A stretch of DNA of 38,147 nt, taken from the NCBI GenBank assembly GCA_021841865.1, contig JAKCDM010000018.1, positions 1 through 38,147 on the forward strand. The letters run 5' to 3'. Below, piece by piece: positions 33,800 to 38,147 of this stretch. The DNA is from Pseudomonadota bacterium. GTDB lineage: Bacteria > Pseudomonadota > Gammaproteobacteria > Burkholderiales > Burkholderiaceae_C. A program made the translations under genes and the position numbers. The first letter of the stretch is position 1; every line of letters begins with the position of its first letter. Below the pieces are notes generated by a model. The model saw nothing but the letters and a program-made list of their open reading frames with translations, was not told where the DNA came from and searched no databases.

Positions 33800-34558
33800 T
33801 CAGACATGCTGGAAATCTCGCTCGTAAGCCTGCACCACCTCGCGGGCCTCGCCAAACATGCGCGCCCGGCCGCGCTCCATCCAGAGTGCCTTGTTGCAGG
33901 TCTTCAGGATGGTTTCGCTCGAATGGATCGCGAGCACGACGATCTCCGCACGCTCGTGCAGACTGCGCAGACGCAATTCAGCCTTTTCCTGAAATGCCGC
34001 ATCGCCCACGCCCAGAACCTCGTCGAGCAGGAGAATATCGGTCTCGACCGCCGTGGAGATCGCGAATGCCAGGCGCAGGCGCATGCCGTTCGAGTACGTC
34101 CGAAGAGGCAGGTCGAGATAGTCGCCCAATTCAGTGAACTCTGCAATGTCGTCAGTCTTGCGCTTGATCTCGGCGCTGCTCATGCCCAGCAACAATCCGC
34201 GCAGGCGGATGTTCTGGCGGCCGGTAGACAGTTCGTCCATGCCCAGGCTGATGTCCAGCAGTGGCACCGTCACTCCCTGGACCAGCACTTCTCCGCCCGT
34301 GGGTGGGTAGATCCCCGCCATGACCCGCAGCAGCGTGCTCTTGCCGGCACCGTTGTGACCGATCAGCCCAAGCCGGTCGCCGCTTCGCAGTTCGAGGCTC
34401 AGGTCGGAAATGGCCTTGACCACGATCACGCCGGCATTGTCCTCGGCGATGCTGTTGCGGCGCCCAAGACGCATGACCCGCCTTTTCAACGATTGGGCCG
34501 AGATGTCGTAGATCGGCAGATCCAGATGCACGTTCCGGAGCGAGACGCTTGCGGCCAT
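33800..34558 (-). CDS. Polysaccharide ABC exporter, ATP-binding protein (Wzt/KpsT-like)
   Basis: 252 residues. Walker A is GHNGAGKST (about residues 67-75), the family-typical signature variant is YSNGM (155-159), Walker B is ILLLDEVLGVGD with E180, and the switch histidine is H212 in AIHSSE. The amino end (SVSLRNVHLDLPIYD) and Walker A wording match ATPases that export O-antigen, capsule or teichoic acid with a Wzm-type permease. It stops right after the nucleotide-binding domain. The carboxy-terminal carbohydrate-binding domain of many Wzt proteins, which reads a chain-end modification, is absent. ATG 34558 is 50 bases after the permease stop; an in-frame GTG at 34603 is possible. Confidence 0.9.
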   Translation of the reverse strand: MAASVSLRNVHLDLPIYDISAQSLKRRVMRLGRRNSIAEDNAGVIVVKAISDLSLELRSGDRLGLIGHNGAGKSTLLRVMAGIYPPTGGEVLVQGVTVPLLDISLGMDELSTGRQNIRLRGLLLGMSSAEIKRKTDDIAEFTELGDYLDLPLRTYSNGMRLRLAFAISTAVETDILLLDEVLGVGDAAFQEKAELRLRSLHERAEIVVLAIHSSETILKTCNKALWMERGRARMFGEAREVVQAYERDFQHV

Positions 34559-34608
34559 GGATTCGAAAGGGATCGTGGATGAAGCACGGAGGCCTGCGCC
34601 CACCGAGC

Positions 34609-35400
34609 TCAAAGCCAGTAGGGAATACGCTTGTGATAACGCCCGGTCATGATGAGCGCGACCAGCCAGCCCGCCACGGCCATGGCGCCGACGAGCAGCC
34701 ATGTGGACACGGGCGGCACCTGCCCGACGAGGGGCTGGCGCACCACGTCGATCAAGTACGCCAGAGGATTGAACTCGACAATCCAGCGGTGCCGTCCGCT
34801 CAACATCTGACCGTGGAACAGAACCGGAGTGACATAGAAGGCAACCTGCAGCAGCGCCGCGACGATCTGCGGAAGATCGCGAAAACGCGCGCCCAGCAAG
34901 CCGGTCAGCGCGGCGATCCAGGTTGCATTGAGCACGAACAAAACCAGGCCGGGCAGAAACAAGGGCAGCGTGGCCCAGCTCCTGACGCCGAACAGCACGA
35001 GCACAAGCAGCACGATGGCGAAGTTGTGCGCGAAGATGACCAGGTTGCGCCAGGCCGCCTGCAGCACATACAGCAAGCGCGGCGTCGACACCTGGCGGAT
35101 GTAGTTGGAACTGGCGATGTACGCATTGCTTCCCTCGCCCACGGTTCCCGAGAACAGGCCCCACATCACCATGCCGATCGCCACCATAGGCACGTAGACC
35201 GACAGGTCCTGCCCGAACAGCGTGCCGTACACAAGGCCCATCATGCCGACGAGCACGCCCATGCTGATCGTCAGCCAGAACGGCCCCAGCTTGGACCGCG
35301 CGTAGCGCTGGCGGATCTCAAGCCATCCCAGCAGGCTCCACAGGCGCCACGCCCGCAGGCTGGCCAGCAAATCGACGAGGGCAGTTCGAAGCGAGTGCAT
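34609..35400 (-). CDS. Polysaccharide ABC exporter, permease (Wzm/ABC-2 type)
   Basis: 263 residues with about six hydrophobic helices. Conserved wording includes the amphipathic opening LGWLEIRQRYARSKLGPFWLTIS, a hallmark of ABC-2 polysaccharide permeases. Later come YVPMVAIGMVMWGLF, ARFRDLPQIVAALLQVAFYVTPVLF and FNPLAYLIDVVRQPLVG. It forms the membrane channel that moves undecaprenyl-linked glycan to the periplasm with the ATPase encoded next. Separated by 71 bases from the upstream glycosyltransferase and 50 from the ATPase, on the same strand, so one transcript is likely. Confidence 0.93.
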   Translation of the reverse strand: MHSLRTALVDLLASLRAWRLWSLLGWLEIRQRYARSKLGPFWLTISMGVLVGMMGLVYGTLFGQDLSVYVPMVAIGMVMWGLFSGTVGEGSNAYIASSNYIRQVSTPRLLYVLQAAWRNLVIFAHNFAIVLLVLVLFGVRSWATLPLFLPGLVLFVLNATWIAALTGLLGARFRDLPQIVAALLQVAFYVTPVLFHGQMLSGRHRWIVEFNPLAYLIDVVRQPLVGQVPPVSTWLLVGAMAVAGWLVALIMTGRYHKRIPYWL

Positions 35401-35471
35401 CAGGTACCGGAACCAAAGGGATGCGCGATGTTAGCGGCTCGCATGAGCGCCGGAAATTTTTCGCGTCGGAC

Positions 35472-36425
35472 TCATGCTTGCCAGTGGGCCCGATGCATGC
35501 TCAGGCTTCGACACCATGCCGGCGGAAGTCGCCGATGGGCCCGGCCCAGGCGGTAACCGAACCATTTCCCCAGGGTGCGCAGGCCGGCAGCGGGCAAGCG
35601 CCAGGGAGCGCGGCGCCACAAAAAACGCCATTCCGACAACACGAAACGCATCCCCTCCCCTTCCGGAGCCCCAAAATCGCGCAACAGCCATGCGTGATCG
35701 GCATGCAGCACGCCAATGTCGAAATAGCGACGCAACTCCTGTGCCAGGGTGTAGGCGTGCGAATGCACGACGCAGGCTTCGGCGACGTAGGCCACCGCCT
35801 TGCCAGCCTGCAGGACCCTCGCGGCGACCAGCATGTCCTCGGAGGAGATCACGCGTTCGGGAAAACCGCCGACAGCCAGCAGATCGGCGCGGCGATAGGC
35901 GCAGAAGGAATCAGAGGTGAACGCCGCCTTCATTCCCAGACGTTGCGCGTCGGCAAGCGTGCGCCGCTGGCTGCCCGGCGGATAGTTGAACAAACGCGCA
36001 TGCGCCTCGATGGGGCCGGCGACAGGACGTGGCAGTTGCCGCCCGTAGGCGACAGCGACCTGCGCATCGTCGAAGACACGCAGCAAGGCACCCAGCGCGC
36101 CCGGATCGGCGAGTACAGCATCCTGCGTGAGGTAGACCAGCACGTCGAAGTCGCCGCAGCGCCGCGCCGCCATCTGGCGCGTGCCACCGTGATCGAAATC
36201 CCGCGCAGCGATGGGCAACAGCTCGAAACCGTTTTCGCGGGCAACTGCAGCGCTATCGTCCCCGGACTCCGAGTCGACCACCAGGACGTGGTCGGGCCGC
36301 CGAAGTTGCGCGCGGATCGACGCCGCGGTGCGCCTCCAGACCTCGCCGCCATCGCGCACGGGCACTATCACAGCCACGCGCAAGCTGTCGGCGGCAGCCT
36401 GCGGAACGGTCCGATCAGTAAGCAT
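35472..36425 (-). CDS. GT2 glycosyltransferase, rhamnosyltransferase-like
   Basis: 317 residues. It opens RVAVIVPVRDGGEVWRRTAASI, then VLVVDSESGDDS, then the region FDHGGTRQMAARRCGDFDVLVYLTQDAVL, which carries the HGGTR and TQDA motifs typical of rhamnosyltransferases (WbbL-like). The acceptor region has RVISSEDMLVAARVLQAG and a final FDIGVLHADH. This type often adds the first rhamnose or similar deoxysugar to a lipid-linked sugar. Its start overlaps the end of wbaP by 11 bases, consistent with coupled initiation and first extension. The ribosome binding site is weak. Confidence 0.9.
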   Translation of the reverse strand: MLTDRTVPQAAADSLRVAVIVPVRDGGEVWRRTAASIRAQLRRPDHVLVVDSESGDDSAAVARENGFELLPIAARDFDHGGTRQMAARRCGDFDVLVYLTQDAVLADPGALGALLRVFDDAQVAVAYGRQLPRPVAGPIEAHARLFNYPPGSQRRTLADAQRLGMKAAFTSDSFCAYRRADLLAVGGFPERVISSEDMLVAARVLQAGKAVAYVAEACVVHSHAYTLAQELRRYFDIGVLHADHAWLLRDFGAPEGEGMRFVLSEWRFLWRRAPWRLPAAGLRTLGKWFGYRLGRAHRRLPPAWCRSLSMHRAHWQA

Positions 36426-37821
36426 TCTTGTGCGCGAAGCCCTTGACCAGGGTCAGCAAGAGGATTTTCATATCCAAGGCCAACGACCACTTCTGGATAT
36501 AGAGCATGTCGTATTCGACCCGCCGCTGCATCTTCTCCGGCGTGTCGGTTTCCCCACGGTATCCGCACACCTGCGCGTAACCGGTGATTCCCGGCTTGAC
36601 CTTGTGCCGTGCGGCATAACTTGGAACCTGATCGATGTAAAGATGATGATGCTCCACCGCGTGGGGTCGTGGGCCGACTAGCGACATGCGTCCCTGCAGC
36701 ACGTTGATCAGCTGTGGCAGTTCGTCCAGGCTGGTGCGCCGCAGCAGGCGCCCGAAGCGCGTGATCCGGGGATCGTCGCGCCTGGCCTGGTCAAGGCGGC
36801 CCGGGATCGGCTCGTCGTGCAGACGCATGGTGCGGAACTTGTAGATGACGAACTCCCGGCCCGACCAGCCGATCCGCCGCTGCCGAAACAGCGCGGGCCC
36901 GCGTGATTCCAGACGCACGCAGATCGCAATGATCAGCATCAGCGGGGCCGCCAGCGTCAGGAACAGGCCGCCGAACAGCAGATCCTCCAGTCGCTTGAGC
37001 AGGCGGTTGACGCCCTCCATCGGTGAAACCGACAGGTCGACCATGGTGACGCCACCGATTTCGGTCACCGCATGGTTGAGCAGTTCGTAACCGTACAGGT
37101 CGGGGAAGTAGCGTACGTTGGCGGCGCTGTGCCGGAGTGCCTTGAATGTGGCGCGAAGGTATTCCTCGTCGCGCAGCGGAACAGCCACCCAGACTTCATC
37201 CACCGGCGTGGACGCGACGTAGGCCTCGAGCCCGGGCAGCAGGCCGCTGGTTCGCAGCTCCTGCTCGGGAGGCAGATCGTGCACGCCGAACCAGGCCACC
37301 ACGCGAAAGCCCAGGCCTTCGCGCGATCCGGTGATGTCAAGCAAGCGTTCCGCAGCTTCGCCGTCGCCGACCAGGCAGACGGTGCGAACGTTGTAGCCCC
37401 GCTTGCGCAGCCAGCGCAGACCCAGGCGCAGCCCGACACGCCCGACCGCAAGAAACACGCCAGCCAGCAGGAACCAGTTCCCCACCCACAATCGAGAGTA
37501 TTCTGCACCGATTTTCAGCGCAAACAACAGGCCCGACAGTACCAGGAAAGAACCGGCCCAGCCCAGCCAGAGCAACCCGATCTCGCGCGCGAGGCTTCCG
37601 GCACGCCAAGACCGGTAGAGGCCCAATTCCGAAAACGCAAAGTACGCCAGCAATAGTGCGAGTGCGACGCTGGCGGCCTGGGCCGAGTTGAGCCATGGGC
37701 TGCCGAAACGCAACCACGCTGCGAGTATGGACGAGCCGATGACGATCAGGCTGTCCGCCACGCGCTGCAGGAAGGCGAACTCACTCGAGAACTCCTTGAG
37801 GCTTGCACGCTGGATCGGCAT
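36415..37821 (-). CDS. Undecaprenyl-phosphate sugar phosphotransferase (WbaP/WcaJ type)
   Basis: 468 residues. Four or five membrane helices in the first 140 residues are followed by a nucleotide-binding-like domain (VCLVGDGEAAERLL). Then comes the catalytic bacterial sugar transferase domain: a hydrophobic re-entrant helix, RRIGWSGREFVIYKFRTMR, LRRTSLDELPQLINVL, MSLVGPRPHAVEHH and the closing PGITGYAQVCGYRGETDT. It loads glucose-, galactose- or deoxyaminohexose-1-phosphate onto undecaprenyl phosphate as the first step of glycan assembly. The ATG at 37821 gives MPIQRASLKEFSSEF; a TTG 123 bases upstream would add an unusual leader. It probably starts the minus-strand operon that runs to degT. 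Confidence 0.93.
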   Translation of the reverse strand: MPIQRASLKEFSSEFAFLQRVADSLIVIGSSILAAWLRFGSPWLNSAQAASVALALLLAYFAFSELGLYRSWRAGSLAREIGLLWLGWAGSFLVLSGLLFALKIGAEYSRLWVGNWFLLAGVFLAVGRVGLRLGLRWLRKRGYNVRTVCLVGDGEAAERLLDITGSREGLGFRVVAWFGVHDLPPEQELRTSGLLPGLEAYVASTPVDEVWVAVPLRDEEYLRATFKALRHSAANVRYFPDLYGYELLNHAVTEIGGVTMVDLSVSPMEGVNRLLKRLEDLLFGGLFLTLAAPLMLIIAICVRLESRGPALFRQRRIGWSGREFVIYKFRTMRLHDEPIPGRLDQARRDDPRITRFGRLLRRTSLDELPQLINVLQGRMSLVGPRPHAVEHHHLYIDQVPSYAARHKVKPGITGYAQVCGYRGETDTPEKMQRRVEYDMLYIQKWSLALDMKILLLTLVKGFAHKNAY

Positions 37822-37919
37822 CGGGGTGCTTGGGCGGCCGCTCGTCGACCTCGTCGGCGACACGGATCGATCTGCTGGAAGTGGAAACTGCAAGGATAAC
37901 CCGCCGAGTCGGGCAAACC

Positions 37920-37940
37920 CCACCCCTTTTGCCAGGGTGG
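37920..37940 (-). terminator. Weak hairpin after the right-edge gene
   Basis: CCACCC and GGGTGG pair around a nine-base loop, about 29 bases beyond the TAG of the right-edge gene and about 100 bases before wbaP. It could be the end of the previous transcript. On the minus strand only a short T-run (TTT) follows. Confidence 0.3.
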
Positions 37941-37968
37941 ACAAGGCGGTCGCGAACCGTAACGAACG

Positions 37969-38147
37969 CTACCAGCCGGATCGGGGCTCGGGCACCGCGT
38001 GGGTCGGCGCCACCGGAACTTGCGCCGGAGCCGTCACACTGAACAAAAGATCGGGCGCCCGCCACGGCAACGGCCTCCTGCCCAGGTTCAGCGAACCGCT
38101 GCTTCCCAGCAGGCAGACGCCGCGCTGCAGGCAGACCGCCTGCGGAG
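37969..38147 (-). CDS. C-terminal fragment of an unidentified protein (right edge)
   Basis: A frame open to the right edge ends at a TAG (complement of 37969-37971). The 58 or so visible residues contain QRGVCLLGSSGSLNLGRR, then PLPWRAPDLLFSVTAPAQ, and finish with HAVPEPRSGW. Third positions are GC-rich, as in real genes nearby, and the proline- and alanine-rich end looks like a secreted or periplasmic protein tail. I recognise no family. Another minus frame here is open too, so this reading is not certain. Confidence 0.35.
   Translation of the reverse strand, partial: PQAVCLQRGVCLLGSSGSLNLGRRPLPWRAPDLLFSVTAPAQVPVAPTHAVPEPRSGW

Noticed and set aside
1..38147. CRISPR arrays, rRNA or tRNA genes, complete insertion sequences, phage attachment sites
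   Set aside because: Looked for regular spaced repeats, conserved RNA features and transposase motifs by eye; none found. A short or diverged tRNA could still be missed.

Overview
The window is GC-rich chromosomal DNA, very probably from a betaproteobacterium of the order Burkholderiales. I infer this from the gene order ccoI-ccoS-ccoN-ccoO-ccoQ-ccoP-ccoG followed by a convergent fnr, from the seven-iron ferredoxin type, and from the codon bias. No rRNA, tRNA, CRISPR array or intact insertion sequence was recognised.

Positions 1-3899 hold the start of scpB (left edge, minus strand), a 461-base gap, a ferredoxin-NAD(P)H reductase fusion, a divergent Nudix hydrolase with a zinc ribbon, a TauE/SafE-like membrane protein of the kind linked to cytochrome oxidase assembly, and the oxygen sensor fnr. 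Positions 3926-12110 are one minus-strand block for the cbb3-type cytochrome c oxidase: copper ATPase ccoI and ccoS, then structural genes ccoNOQP, then ccoG and two small membrane proteins, one of them FixH-like. Three FNR-type boxes lie before ccoI, ccoN and fnr. In each, 22 bases separate the box from a -10-like hexamer, the class II activator geometry. This suggests an anaerobic/microaerobic loop in which FNR controls itself, the oxidase and its copper supply.

Positions 12214-24044 are ordinary accessory and housekeeping genes: an EthD-like protein, a cytoplasmic chemotaxis receptor, the RNA-binding factor tex, a persulfide-dioxygenase-like metallo-hydrolase, an orphan type VI secretion vgrG, an acyl-CoA synthetase, and a ferredoxin (fdxA) followed by a thioredoxin-reductase-like ferredoxin-NADP reductase.

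Positions 24412-37821 form a surface-polysaccharide locus with mixed gene orientation and visibly lower GC in places, especially around 29.6-31.3 kb. It encodes a beta-propeller glycosidase-like protein, a glycosyltransferase fused to a TylF-type methyltransferase, an RgpF-like protein, a left-handed beta-helix acyltransferase, a WbqC family protein, a phytanoyl-CoA-dioxygenase-like (PhyH) oxygenase, two more GT2 glycosyltransferases, a DegT-type sugar aminotransferase, an ABC exporter (ATPase plus permease) and a WbaP/WcaJ-type initiating phosphotransferase. Inferred pathway: the sugar phosphate is loaded on undecaprenyl phosphate, the chain is extended and decorated (amino, acyl, methyl and perhaps hydroxyl groups) in the cytoplasm, and it is then exported by the ABC transporter. 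The most unusual elements are the fused glycosyltransferase-methyltransferase, the PhyH oxygenase, and the exporter ATPase without a glycan-recognition tail. The right edge holds the 3' end of an unidentified minus-strand gene.
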